Position numbers and translations under genes: made by a program. DNA of 32,548 nt, from assembly GCA_018064935.1 (NCBI GenBank), contig JAGHUF010000003.1, positions 1 to 32,548 on the forward strand, written 5' to 3'. Below the pieces are notes generated by a model. The model made no database searches and was not told the origin of the DNA. It saw nothing but the letters and a program-made list of their open reading frames with translations. Shown in pieces: positions 8,517 to 16,784 of the stretch (position 1 is its first letter; each line of letters opens with the position of its first letter). This stretch comes from Candidatus Merdinaster equi. GTDB lineage: Bacteria; Bacillota; Clostridia; Lachnospirales; Lachnospiraceae.

Positions 8517-8861
8517 TTAATTATAGAATGGCAATGAACTAAAGAAGATTATTGTAACAGTAATGCTTATTATAATAGCAGCGCTGCCTGTTATAAGACC
8601 AGCTATTCCGAGCTTCTTGCCAGTCTCTATTTTATTGGTGATTACAGTTGCCTGCTGGTGAACCTTACTGTGCATAATCATTGCTGTGATGCCACAGCCA
8701 ATACCAATTATTCCAAATGTAATTGCAATTGGTAAGAACCAACAGAAGATGGCTCCAAATACACCCCATACCAATGCATTGATTCCAAATACCATACCTA
8801 CAATTTCTTTTCCGGGGCATCTTGTCTCAGTGGTGTTATAGTTAGTTATCTGTCCGTCCAT
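8517..8861 (-). CDS. Small membrane protein, DUF4190-like
   Basis: A 114-residue protein with a short polar N-terminus (one Cys in RCPGKE), then hydrophobic helices at about residues 20-60 and 85-110 separated by a polar loop (HSKVHQQATVITNKIETGKK). This resembles the DUF4190 class of two- to three-helix proteins common in Firmicutes, but that match is by eye only. A very strong GGGAGG site lies upstream of the start. It is downstream of the hybrid kinase in the same direction with a 53-bp gap, so it may be the last gene of that transcript. No function can be assigned. Confidence 0.75.
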   Translation of the reverse strand: MDGQITNYNTTETRCPGKEIVGMVFGINALVWGVFGAIFCWFLPIAITFGIIGIGCGITAMIMHSKVHQQATVITNKIETGKKLGIAGLITGSAAIIISITVTIIFFSSLPFYN

Positions 8862-8914
8862 AATTTCTGTTTCCTCCCTTTAGTTGGCTAAAAACTACAC
8901 TCTTTACAATTATA

Positions 8915-11647
8915 TTATGCCTGGGCATTCTGAACAAGTTCTCTAGCGGCCTCGTATTCACATTCATCTGACAATTGCTGAACCTGATCTGCCAGCTCGC
9001 TAAGTGAAGGATTATTCAGCTTCCTCAGCAATTCAATAGCTTCTTCAATCGTCTCAATATCACATGAATCAAGGGCTTCACATAGCTGTTCAATAATATC
9101 TGCTTCCGCAGGATTACTTTCAACTGACTTATAATCTGTAGCAGATTGATCCTCGAGAATGTTTTCATTTTCAGCTTCTTTTTCATCTTCTATAAGAGAA
9201 TCATACTCAGCCTGGACCTCAGCGATTGTCAGTTCCAGGTCAGAATAGAAGGTTGCAAAGAAACTGTCTATGAAAGCGAGATTTTCTGTCTTGGCAGCCA
9301 TTTCCATGATTTCTGATGACATGGCGAGTGTTTTTTGGCCGAGCTGTTTACTTACACCTTTTATTCCATGAACCTTGTTGCGGAACAACTCCTGATTGTC
9401 CTTAGAATATGAAGGGAGCAAGTCATACAACTGGCGCATTTCTTTAAGGAATATCGAAATAGATTTCTTATAATTCTTGCTCGAAGAATCAGCGCTTATA
9501 GTAGTCTCGAAACCTGATACACCATAGGGAAGTCGCAGATTTTCAGGAAGAGTTTTCTCAATTACATTTTTGAGCTCAGTTGAATCAATTGGCTTTTGAA
9601 GGAAGCTTGAGAATCCATGCTTTACACTTTCTCTTCGCATTTCCTCTGTTATATCCGCTGTAAGAAGAACAAGTGGACAATCGCAAAATGATAATATAAC
9701 GTCAGCGGCTTCTGTACCAGTCATGTTGGGCATCATCTGATCAAGAATAATCATATCGTACTTATTCTCTTTTGCCATCTTGGTGGCCTCAAGTCCATCT
9801 TCAGCAAAATCCATTTTTATATTCCAGGGCAGAATGAAATCTCTTAGGATAGAGCGGTTTACTTCCATGTCGTCTACAATAAGAATTCTGGCATCAGGAT
9901 ATGTGTATGAGGGAACGACAGCAGACGACCATATTTTTTTCGAGCTATCAAGTTGACTCAGCTTGGTTATTTTTATAGGGTCATGGTATTCTATTTTATC
10001 CTCAGATAGATCTGCTGGAAGCTCCTGATAGAAAATGGCGGAGATAGTAGAGCCTTCACCGAGAGTACTTTCTGCCTGTGTATAACCACCCATCATATAT
10101 GCGAGCTTTTTGACGATTGAGAGGCCAAGGCCAGTACCTTCTCGCTTGATATCACCTGCATAGGTTACGTAGTCGCCGAATATTGTTTTCAACTGCTCCT
10201 TCGACATTCCTACACCGGTGTCAGTTACTCTGTAGGTTATCTTTACTAGGCGGCCATATATAATGTCGAAGCTGATTGTGCATGAGATTGAACCTGACTC
10301 AGTATATTTTGTTGCGTTTGACAGGATGTTCTGAAGAATCTGTCTGACTCGCATTTCATCACCAAGAAGTATCTCGGGAAAAGGATTCTGAATCTCAAAA
10401 GAAAGCTTTACGGGAGTATTCTTCAGATTTACGAAACCAATCTGAGCTTGGGCTTCAACAAGCTTTCTGAAGTTGTAGTTTGCTTTATGCAATTCAAGAC
10501 TTCCATTTTCAATTTTTGAGAAGTCCAGGATTGAGTTTACAATTTCAAGTAAGGATTCACCGGCATCATGGATTCGGCCCAGCATGACCTGGCCATAGAG
10601 CGAGGTTTCATTTTTGGACAGGATAAGTTCTGAACCACCAAGAATAGCATGCAGAGGGCTTCGCAGGTCATGACTCATGTTGGCGAGGAATTCGCTCTTT
10701 TGCTTCATCATCTCACGCACGGACTCGATTTCCTGCTGCTGCTTGGTTATGTCTATAAAACGAAGGATATACCCCTGAATTTTATTGTGCTTTTTTACTT
10801 CCTGAAGACGTATGAGGAAGTACTGGTTGTTGTACAGCTGTTCACGTACGCCACCACCAGATTGGATGAATTCCTCAAGAAGCTTTTTCTGGTCATATTT
10901 GTCAGGTACTGTTTCCATTTCTTCGATTATGTCAGGAAATAATTCTTTGGCATTTTTGGTGGAGTCAATGTAGCTTAGTGCATAATCAAACAGAATAGCG
11001 GGTACATCCATGGTTGAGAAAATCTCTTCTTTTAGATAGCTCTTAACATCACGAAGTCTGTCTGTAAGAAAGAAAAAATCCAGAATGACGCATATTACCA
11101 TGAGGACACCGGGTAGGATTACCCAGTGAGATCTGAGATTAAACATGCTAGGAATCAGAGTGACAGATGGAAGAAACATCATGCCGAAGACTATGATATT
11201 ATTCAGAAATGTTCGGCGTGAATAACGTCTGTTGATGATGGCATCAATCATTATCGCCATCGTGGTTAAGACGGATATTACGACATAAATAATAAAAATT
11301 GTTTGGAATAATGGATAAGTAAGATAACCTAGACATATAACAACATCCATTACAAATACGCCTGTAAGAATTGCGATGTTCGTCAATGCTTGGAGGCGTA
11401 TTTCCATAAAATCCATAATGAAATAGGTAACCAGATTGATTACCTGCACTAAAAGAAGGTCCTTCAGCATATCCATTGTGGGATTTTGACCTAATTGATA
11501 TTCAACAATCAGGTAGAAATCATACAAGGCTATCAGACCTAGGATAAGGGGAAGCAGTCTGTGGTTGGTTGATCTAAAACCACTTACAATTAATACTTCC
11601 AATGAGAGGAGAGTAACCAGAAGACAGATTGCATAGTAAATAATCAT
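8915..11647 (-). CDS. Membrane hybrid histidine kinase with receiver and Hpt domains
   Basis: A 910-residue sensor kinase. Residues 1-200 form about six or seven membrane helices, followed by a cytosolic PAS-like linker (about 200-310). HisKA carries SHDLRSPLHAI with phospho-acceptor His326. The HATPase domain has the N box (QNILSNATKYTE), DTGVGMS and GTGLGLSIVKKL. A receiver follows with Asp636 in MIILDQMMPNMTG and the conserved Lys in FLQKPID, then an Hpt domain with KVHGIKG (His760). A highly acidic helical tail of about 100 residues ends the protein. It therefore carries a full His-Asp-His relay in one chain. It lies 2 bp after the HD-GYP-receiver gene, whose receiver is a natural final acceptor. 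The signal sensed is unknown; there is no large extracellular domain. Confidence 0.93.
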   Translation of the reverse strand: MIIYYAICLLVTLLSLEVLIVSGFRSTNHRLLPLILGLIALYDFYLIVEYQLGQNPTMDMLKDLLLVQVINLVTYFIMDFMEIRLQALTNIAILTGVFVMDVVICLGYLTYPLFQTIFIIYVVISVLTTMAIMIDAIINRRYSRRTFLNNIIVFGMMFLPSVTLIPSMFNLRSHWVILPGVLMVICVILDFFFLTDRLRDVKSYLKEEIFSTMDVPAILFDYALSYIDSTKNAKELFPDIIEEMETVPDKYDQKKLLEEFIQSGGGVREQLYNNQYFLIRLQEVKKHNKIQGYILRFIDITKQQQEIESVREMMKQKSEFLANMSHDLRSPLHAILGGSELILSKNETSLYGQVMLGRIHDAGESLLEIVNSILDFSKIENGSLELHKANYNFRKLVEAQAQIGFVNLKNTPVKLSFEIQNPFPEILLGDEMRVRQILQNILSNATKYTESGSISCTISFDIIYGRLVKITYRVTDTGVGMSKEQLKTIFGDYVTYAGDIKREGTGLGLSIVKKLAYMMGGYTQAESTLGEGSTISAIFYQELPADLSEDKIEYHDPIKITKLSQLDSSKKIWSSAVVPSYTYPDARILIVDDMEVNRSILRDFILPWNIKMDFAEDGLEATKMAKENKYDMIILDQMMPNMTGTEAADVILSFCDCPLVLLTADITEEMRRESVKHGFSSFLQKPIDSTELKNVIEKTLPENLRLPYGVSGFETTISADSSSKNYKKSISIFLKEMRQLYDLLPSYSKDNQELFRNKVHGIKGVSKQLGQKTLAMSSEIMEMAAKTENLAFIDSFFATFYSDLELTIAEVQAEYDSLIEDEKEAENENILEDQSATDYKSVESNPAEADIIEQLCEALDSCDIETIEEAIELLRKLNNPSLSELADQVQQLSDECEYEAARELVQNAQA

Positions 11648-11649
11648 AT

Positions 11650-13089
11650 TTAGAATACTCCCTTGTGGTATATGATTCGTTCAACTTCAGACTGAATATA
11701 GACAGAATTATAAGGTCGAATAATATATCCGGCCGCCTTTAATTCACGGCATTTAAGTACAACATCCAGGCTCGAAAGAGCTGATACAAATAGAATGGGG
11801 ATGGAATGATTGTAATCCTCATTAATTATTTCAGCACACTCTGTTCCAAGCATTTCCGGCATATCTATGTCCATGATAATTAAATCTGGTTTTTTAGCTT
11901 TTCTTAAATAATTGAGAACCTGATCACCAGACTTAAATAAAGATACATTGTATTTTGGAACCAGGATTTCACGAAGCATCTGAAGATTGGTACGCATGTC
12001 ATCAACGATAACAACGCGCTTTTTGTTATTTGGATCAAGCATCTCACGGCGCTTCGATTCGTTGGACTGAACATATTCCTCGTCAGTGGAATGGATGGTT
12101 AACATAATATTCTCGCGCTCGGCAAGGTCAATTGTTTTTCCGTCAGATATTCTTCTTACCTTCGGGCGCAAATTATTTAATCCTGTATTTTCCAGGACAA
12201 TGCAGATATCGCCAGAAGATAGTGCTATTTCAGCACCGAGAGGATACAGAGGAACCATTCTTACGAAATGTTCAACAACATCTTTGTCGAATAAAATTGT
12301 ACTGGCACCCATCAAATACTCTGCTGCATTCCAGTGAGTATAACCCTTTTTATATGGGCGGTCTGAAATCAGAGCATCATAAACGTCAGCCACATGAAGG
12401 ATTTTGGCAATGAGTGAAATGTCTTTTCCGGTTTTTGCATTGGGATATCCTGAACCATCTTCATTCTCATGGTGCATGAGAACCGCCATTTTGGTGTCCT
12501 CTGAGATGTTGTCCCTGTCCTTGATGAGATTATATGAACGCTGTGCATGCGTTTTCATTATTTCATACTCATCTGCGGTTAATTGTGAGGTTTTATTCAG
12601 AATTCCATCAGGAATGTAGAGCTTGCCAAAATCATGTAGAATGGCAGCATTTACAAGAGATACTAACTTGTCCTTTGGTAATTTCATGCCGATTCCAAGA
12701 ACACCGGCAAGAACAGCGACATTGACAGAATGAGCGTATGTATAGTCATCAAAACCTCGTATATCACGAAGATTTAATGAGACGATATGTTTTTTTAACA
12801 GCTCCTCAACAATAGAACCAGAAATAGGAACTGACTGGTTAACATTGAGTGTTCTTATGCATTCAAGGGCAGCAGCATGAAGAACGGGCGAAAGAGCTGG
12901 TGGAATACTAATGTCCTGAGAAATATCATCACCGATATATACACCGGGATATCCCTGCTCCTTGAGTCTGTCTATAATAGAATCTGTTAATTGAATGCCA
13001 CTGGCAAGAAGTATACGGCCGGAGGCATCAAAAATATCATTGGCAACTATTTCGCCTGATTTTACATTTCTTATTGGTATAAAGCGCAT
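11650..13089 (-). CDS. HD-GYP domain protein with C-terminal receiver
   Basis: A 479-residue cytoplasmic protein with a reversed domain order. An N-terminal DUF3391-like region (about 1-90) is followed by an HD-GYP phosphodiesterase domain (HSVNVAVLAG, LHDFGK with H152/D153, HHENEDGSGYP, ADVYDAL) and then a receiver domain at the C-terminus. The receiver has IVDD at its start and the phospho-acceptor Asp407 (IIMDIDMPE), but Arg458 stands where a conserved Lys is expected (YIIRPYN). HD-GYP domains usually degrade cyclic-di-GMP. The kinase gene follows by 2 bp, so the two are translated together and probably form one signalling pathway. Phosphorylation by the hybrid kinase is inferred, not shown. 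Confidence 0.92.
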   Translation of the reverse strand: MRFIPIRNVKSGEIVANDIFDASGRILLASGIQLTDSIIDRLKEQGYPGVYIGDDISQDISIPPALSPVLHAAALECIRTLNVNQSVPISGSIVEELLKKHIVSLNLRDIRGFDDYTYAHSVNVAVLAGVLGIGMKLPKDKLVSLVNAAILHDFGKLYIPDGILNKTSQLTADEYEIMKTHAQRSYNLIKDRDNISEDTKMAVLMHHENEDGSGYPNAKTGKDISLIAKILHVADVYDALISDRPYKKGYTHWNAAEYLMGASTILFDKDVVEHFVRMVPLYPLGAEIALSSGDICIVLENTGLNNLRPKVRRISDGKTIDLAERENIMLTIHSTDEEYVQSNESKRREMLDPNNKKRVVIVDDMRTNLQMLREILVPKYNVSLFKSGDQVLNYLRKAKKPDLIIMDIDMPEMLGTECAEIINEDYNHSIPILFVSALSSLDVVLKCRELKAAGYIIRPYNSVYIQSEVERIIYHKGVF

Positions 13090-13134
13090 GTTTTCACCCT
13101 TGAAAAAAATAATTATTGTTGGATAACCTATGTC

Positions 13135-13166
13135 TGTGAGTCATATTCAAGTGATATGCACTCACA
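13135..13166. promoter_or_regulatory. Imperfect inverted repeat upstream of HD-GYP/kinase operon
   Basis: TGTGAGT-CATAT pairs with ATATG-ACTCACA (12 bp, one bulged C, 7-base spacer). It sits 46-77 bases before the HD-GYP start and well before the divergent gene at 13335, in the right place for an operator of the leftward operon. No T tract follows, which argues against a terminator. Regulator unknown. Confidence 0.4.
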
Positions 13167-13334
13167 AACTTATTTTATCAGAAAAGGGGAGAAAAAAGTT
13201 ATTATATTACGAGATAAAATGCGAAAAAAAGGAGAAAATGGTTACCAAAACAGATATGGCATACATTGATTTATCGAGTTATAATGGAGAAGTGATTTGA
13301 TTATACGAGCTGGTGAAGGAGCAGGGGTATAAAC

Positions 13335-13862
13335 ATGCAAATAATCCCAATAAAACTTGAATATCATCTTGAGATATTGACACATAAAATGTATTCGGTA
13401 GCAGAGCATTTAAGCACGGAAAGAAGAATAAGCTTCTACTTTGATGACAAGCTTGTTTCACAGAAATCTGTTGCACCAGGCGATCTTCTGTCTGATGATG
13501 ATTGCATAAGTGAACTAGTGCGGAATTATTGCCAGAATAAGTCTGGAGTATATGCAGATATATTCCGAAATCACTCGAGTAAGGTGTCTTTGAACTCAAA
13601 GAAAATGGAAGCCTGGGTGATTGATGGTGGAATAGAGGTTAAGGCGATAGTAATTATTGAAAAAGACTGTTATACGGTATCACTGGTTACAAAGTCAGGC
13701 GAAGACTCTTTTATGGGCAAGTTTAAGGCAATGGACTTTTCGGAAGTGCTGGAAAAATTGAGAATATTCAGCATGATGCTCGGTGGGGTGAGCGATGATT
13801 TGACAAGGCATATAGATGAACTATCTTCAGACAAGGTGTCTGAATGGATAAAGTGGAAATAA
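13335..13862 (+). CDS. Hypothetical protein (175 aa)
   Basis: I do not recognise this family. The 175-residue product has no signal peptide or membrane helix. The N-terminal half looks alpha/beta, a small domain around residues 90-125 alternates strands (AWVIDGGIEVKAIVIIEKDCYTVSLV), and the C-terminus is helical and ends SEWIKWK. A GGGG ribosome site lies about 8 bases upstream, and TATAAT at 13280-13285 could be its -10 box without a convincing -35. It is divergent from the HD-GYP/kinase operon and convergent, with directly abutting stop codons, to the next gene. The codon usage looks like the neighbours and the ORF is clean, so it is probably a real gene. Confidence 0.65.
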   Translation: MQIIPIKLEYHLEILTHKMYSVAEHLSTERRISFYFDDKLVSQKSVAPGDLLSDDDCISELVRNYCQNKSGVYADIFRNHSSKVSLNSKKMEAWVIDGGIEVKAIVIIEKDCYTVSLVTKSGEDSFMGKFKAMDFSEVLEKLRIFSMMLGGVSDDLTRHIDELSSDKVSEWIKWK

Positions 13863-14348
13863 TCAGGGCTTTATGATGTCAAGAATCCTGGTGATCTGCT
13901 CATCTTTTACATGATAAACTTTCTGGCATGGCCAGGGTAAATCGAGAACATACTTCAAATCTTCAGAGGAAAGTCTCTCTAGTGAAGAGACAAACTCTGG
14001 AGATTTTTTATATTTCCTTATTCCAATATCAACAGGAACATATTCTGTTCCTGGAAGTTTCCGTTTCTTAACAACACGCTTCATGGAAATACGGCCATAT
14101 GCGTTTTGTTCTTTTACATAATCAACTATTTCTATCTCATCTCCAGTAGGACAGGTGTCCAGGAAGATTTTACCAATTGATACATATTCTGAAAAAACAG
14201 TCTCGCCAATCTTCGCATCGGATACTGGGTAATCCAGATGTTTTTTGATTTCGGTAAGGCTGTAGCCATCTCTTGCAAGCTTTTTGATAGCATCACCGGC
14301 AGCGTATGAAAATGTGAAGTTGTTCAAGGCATTTTTAAAGGTGTTCAT
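13863..14348 (-). CDS. Hypothetical protein (161 aa)
   Basis: I do not recognise this family. The 161-residue protein begins with a helical segment containing a possible small helix-turn-helix-like stretch (AIKKLARDGYSLTEIKKHLDYP, about residues 20-41), then a charged beta-rich middle with many Lys/Arg (MKRVVKKRKLPG) and a helical end. No signal peptide or membrane helix is seen. No clear ribosome site precedes the ATG at 14348, so the start is less certain. Its stop codon abuts that of the convergent gene at 13862 and no terminator lies between them. The upstream region is shared with the divergent PadR gene. Confidence 0.6.
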   Translation of the reverse strand: MNTFKNALNNFTFSYAAGDAIKKLARDGYSLTEIKKHLDYPVSDAKIGETVFSEYVSIGKIFLDTCPTGDEIEIVDYVKEQNAYGRISMKRVVKKRKLPGTEYVPVDIGIRKYKKSPEFVSSLERLSSEDLKYVLDLPWPCQKVYHVKDEQITRILDIIKP

Positions 14349-14412
14349 GGAATAATATCATAATAGTTTTTTGGAAAATTACCACATTATTTGAAAAAAA
14401 TAAAAAAACATG

Positions 14413-14488
14413 TTGACATACTTCGACAGTCGTAGTAAATTAACTACGACAGATATAGTACGACAGTCGTAGTACGCGTGACGTAGTA
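14413..14488 (+). promoter_or_regulatory. padR promoter with overlapping dyad operator array
   Basis: TTGACA (14413-14418), a 17-base spacer and TAAATT (14436-14441) form a good promoter 70 bases before padR. Overlaid on it are repeated half-sites. CGACAGTCG occurs at 14424-14432 and again at 14461-14469, the second inside the near-palindrome TACGACAGTCGTA. GTCGTAGT (14429-14436) and ACTACGAC (14443-14450) form a perfect 8-bp inverted repeat around the -10 box, and a further GACGTAGT lies at 14480-14487. This placement fits autorepression by the PadR protein encoded just downstream, which is the usual behaviour of the family. Confidence 0.75.
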
Positions 14489-14509
14489 TAAAAATGCGGA
14501 GGAACATAC

Positions 14510-14848
14510 ATGATAGAAATAAGTAGTGATGTGATCCGTGGCTATAACGATACGATGATTCTTAACATATTGATAGAGGGACCATCGTACGGATACGAAA
14601 TATCCAAGCAGATAAGAATGAAGACGCAGGATAAATACATAATTAAGGAAACCACCTTGTATTCAGCGTTCTCGAGAATGGAAAAGAACGGATATATCGA
14701 ATCTTTTATCGCAGAGTTGGGCACGGACGTAAATGGAAAAAAAAGAACCTACTACAGAGTAACGGATGTAGGGCGAAGATATTACGAAGAAAAATGTGAG
14801 GAATGGATACTGACCAAAGAAGTTGTTGAGAGATTCATTCAAAAATAA
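14510..14848 (+). CDS. PadR family transcriptional regulator
   Basis: A 112-residue protein with the PadR winged-helix fold: DTMILNILIEGPSYGYEISKQI (first helices), ETTLYSAFSRMEKNGYIES (recognition helix and wing approach) and GKKRTYYRVTDVGRRYYEE (wing), then a short C-terminal helix. This is the short PadR class that typically heads operons with DUF1700 and DUF4097 genes. GGAGG precedes the start. The next gene begins 26 bp later. It probably binds the dyad array overlapping its own promoter and represses the three-gene operon, releasing it on an unknown, possibly envelope-related, signal. Confidence 0.92.
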   Translation: MIEISSDVIRGYNDTMILNILIEGPSYGYEISKQIRMKTQDKYIIKETTLYSAFSRMEKNGYIESFIAELGTDVNGKKRTYYRVTDVGRRYYEEKCEEWILTKEVVERFIQK

Positions 14849-14873
14849 GAAGAAAGAATAAGAGAAAAAAGAC

Positions 14874-15854
14874 ATGGAAATAATTAAAAATTATCTGGAA
14901 TCAATGTTTGCTAGTTTACCAAATACTGAGCAGGTAATAAAAGCAAAAACAGAGCTCCTCTGCATGATGGAGGACAAATATAATGAATTAATCCAAAATG
15001 GTGAGAGTCAGAATAGTGCGGTTGGAACAGTGATCTCTGAATTCGGTAACCTGGATGAGCTCGCTGAGGCACTTGGTATTTCAGGAGAGGTTAACCAGAC
15101 CAATGAGTATCAGCAGAATAACCCTTCAAGATTTGTATCCTGCGAAGAAGCAAAAGAATATGTTGCTGCACGAACCAAGTATGGTTTTTGGACTGGAATT
15201 GCAGTAATGCTGTGCATATGCTGCACAACAGGACCGATTCTGGGTGATGCCTTAAGACTTCCTGAAGTGGTAGGTGTTCTTTTACTCTTCAGCTTCATAG
15301 GAATTGCCGTGGGACTGTTTATATATTCAGGAAATATGTTTTCGAAGTGGAAATATATTCATAAGGAAAGATGCCAAATCGATATGATGACAGTTGGTTA
15401 TCTGGCGAATGAGAGAAAGAATTATGCGCCAACTCACTCAGTAAGAAAGACTGTCGGTATTGTTTTATGTGCCATATGCTGGGTAGGAGCGGCAGTTCTT
15501 GGCAGTACGCATGTTCCAATGCTTGAGGAACTGAGTGGTATAGCACTGTTTATTATGGTTGGTGTCGGCGTGTTCCTGATTATTTCTTCTGGAAGTAGAA
15601 AAAAAGCATACGACGAACTGCTGAAGACCAATGATGTATCAACAATCAGCGGCAATTATATTCAGGAGCAGCAGGAAGAGTATAAGAGTCCAGTGGGACA
15701 GCTGGTTATGGAATTGTTCTGGCCGGTTGTTACCTGCATCTATCTGACTACAAGCTTTATAACATTCAGTTGGGGAATGACCTGGATTATCTGGCCAGTA
15801 GCAGCTGGCACGTTTGTAATTCTGCGTGCGATACTAAGAAAGAATGAGGAATAG
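14874..15854 (+). CDS. DUF1700/HAAS-domain membrane protein
   Basis: A 326-residue membrane protein. Residues 1-70 form the HAAS/DUF1700-type helical domain (IKNYLESMFASLPN then VISEFGNLDELAEALG), also called permease prefix domain. A linker of about 40 residues follows, then membrane helices around 103-155, a cytosolic or loop stretch, and further helix pairs at about 190-245 and 280-322. The family partners with PadR regulators and with DUF4097 proteins, as here: 25 bp after padR and 3 bp before the next gene. The molecular function is not established; a role in envelope stress sensing is inferred from this context. Confidence 0.85.
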   Translation: MEIIKNYLESMFASLPNTEQVIKAKTELLCMMEDKYNELIQNGESQNSAVGTVISEFGNLDELAEALGISGEVNQTNEYQQNNPSRFVSCEEAKEYVAARTKYGFWTGIAVMLCICCTTGPILGDALRLPEVVGVLLLFSFIGIAVGLFIYSGNMFSKWKYIHKERCQIDMMTVGYLANERKNYAPTHSVRKTVGIVLCAICWVGAAVLGSTHVPMLEELSGIALFIMVGVGVFLIISSGSRKKAYDELLKTNDVSTISGNYIQEQQEEYKSPVGQLVMELFWPVVTCIYLTTSFITFSWGMTWIIWPVAAGTFVILRAILRKNEE

Positions 15855-15857
15855 AAA

Positions 15858-16715
15858 ATGAAGAAATATAGAGGACTCAAGATAACAATATTAATAATAT
15901 TGGCGGTTATAACAATCGGTGCGATTGGATATGGAATAAACAGACATGTATTTACTTTCGTCTCAGGTTGTGGAGGTCCCGCTGATGTAGGACCAATAGA
16001 GAATAAGGAAATCGCGATAACAGACATGAGTTTTGATAGTGTTCAGGTGAATATGGATATTTCCCAGCTTACGATCCAGAAGGGAGATGAACTCAGTCTG
16101 GTATATGAGATGCCGAGTGGTCTTGTTCCAGATGTAACAGTGGATAGAAATACACTGGTAATAAAGAGTAGGAATAAGCTCCATTTTTCATTCCCACATT
16201 TTAATCAGGAGTACAAGCTGATTCTGACAATACCGGAAAATAAGGATATGGATGAACTCGATATTGATATAGACTTAGGAGATGTCAGAATATACGATGT
16301 CAATTGCAAGAAACTGGCAGTAAAAGCCGATTGTGGAAATGTTCAGATTAAGGGCATTGTTGCAAAGGATATAGCTCTCGAAGCGAAATTCGGTAATATC
16401 GAAGGAGAGAAGATTGCATGTCAGGATTTTAATGGAACGTTAAATGCAGGAAATCTTCATATGAATGGTCTTCAGGCAGAGACAATTACAGCGGAAGCCG
16501 ATATGGGAAATGTTGAATTCAATGATACATTCTTCAAGTCAGGTAATTTTGAGGCGGATCTTGGGGATATTCAGATTCGTGGTGATGCAGAAGAAATCGA
16601 GGCCAAATGTGATCTTGGAGGAATTGTTATTGAGACAAAGAGCTCTGAGGACGAGATGAAGCTTAAGTTAAAGGTTAGCCTTGGAGAAATCACGGTTAAT
16701 GGAAGAAAGTGGTAA
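15858..16715 (+). CDS. DUF4097-like putative beta-helix protein, membrane anchored
   Basis: A 285-residue protein with one N-terminal membrane helix (about residues 8-30) and then a repetitive beta-rich domain. Units carry a recurring G-[DN]-[VI]-x-[IVF] pattern (LGDVRIYD, CGNVQIKG, FGNIEGEK, AGNLHMNG, MGNVEFND, LGDIQIRG, LGGIVIET, LGEITVNG) spaced about 20 residues apart, which is the signature of DUF4097 right-handed beta-helix proteins. The C-terminal domain probably faces outside. It starts 3 bp after the DUF1700 gene and ends the padR operon at a terminator. Function unknown; the family often accompanies PadR/HAAS modules. Confidence 0.88.
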   Translation: MKKYRGLKITILIILAVITIGAIGYGINRHVFTFVSGCGGPADVGPIENKEIAITDMSFDSVQVNMDISQLTIQKGDELSLVYEMPSGLVPDVTVDRNTLVIKSRNKLHFSFPHFNQEYKLILTIPENKDMDELDIDIDLGDVRIYDVNCKKLAVKADCGNVQIKGIVAKDIALEAKFGNIEGEKIACQDFNGTLNAGNLHMNGLQAETITAEADMGNVEFNDTFFKSGNFEADLGDIQIRGDAEEIEAKCDLGGIVIETKSSEDEMKLKLKVSLGEITVNGRKW

Positions 16716-16743
16716 TAGTCTGTTTGTATATAAAGAAACGAAA

Positions 16744-16784
16744 GAGGCTGTATGGAATCCTAAGGGGTTCCATACAGCCTTCTT
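16744..16784. terminator. Bidirectional terminator between padR operon and bioY
   Basis: AGGCTGTATGGAA and TTCCATACAGCCT pair perfectly around a short CC/GG-flanked loop, with an A-rich left flank (AAAGAGG) and a TTCTT right flank. The bioY stop codon (16760-16762, minus strand) lies in the loop, so the hairpin terminates the rightward operon and overlaps the end of leftward bioY. Confidence 0.8.
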
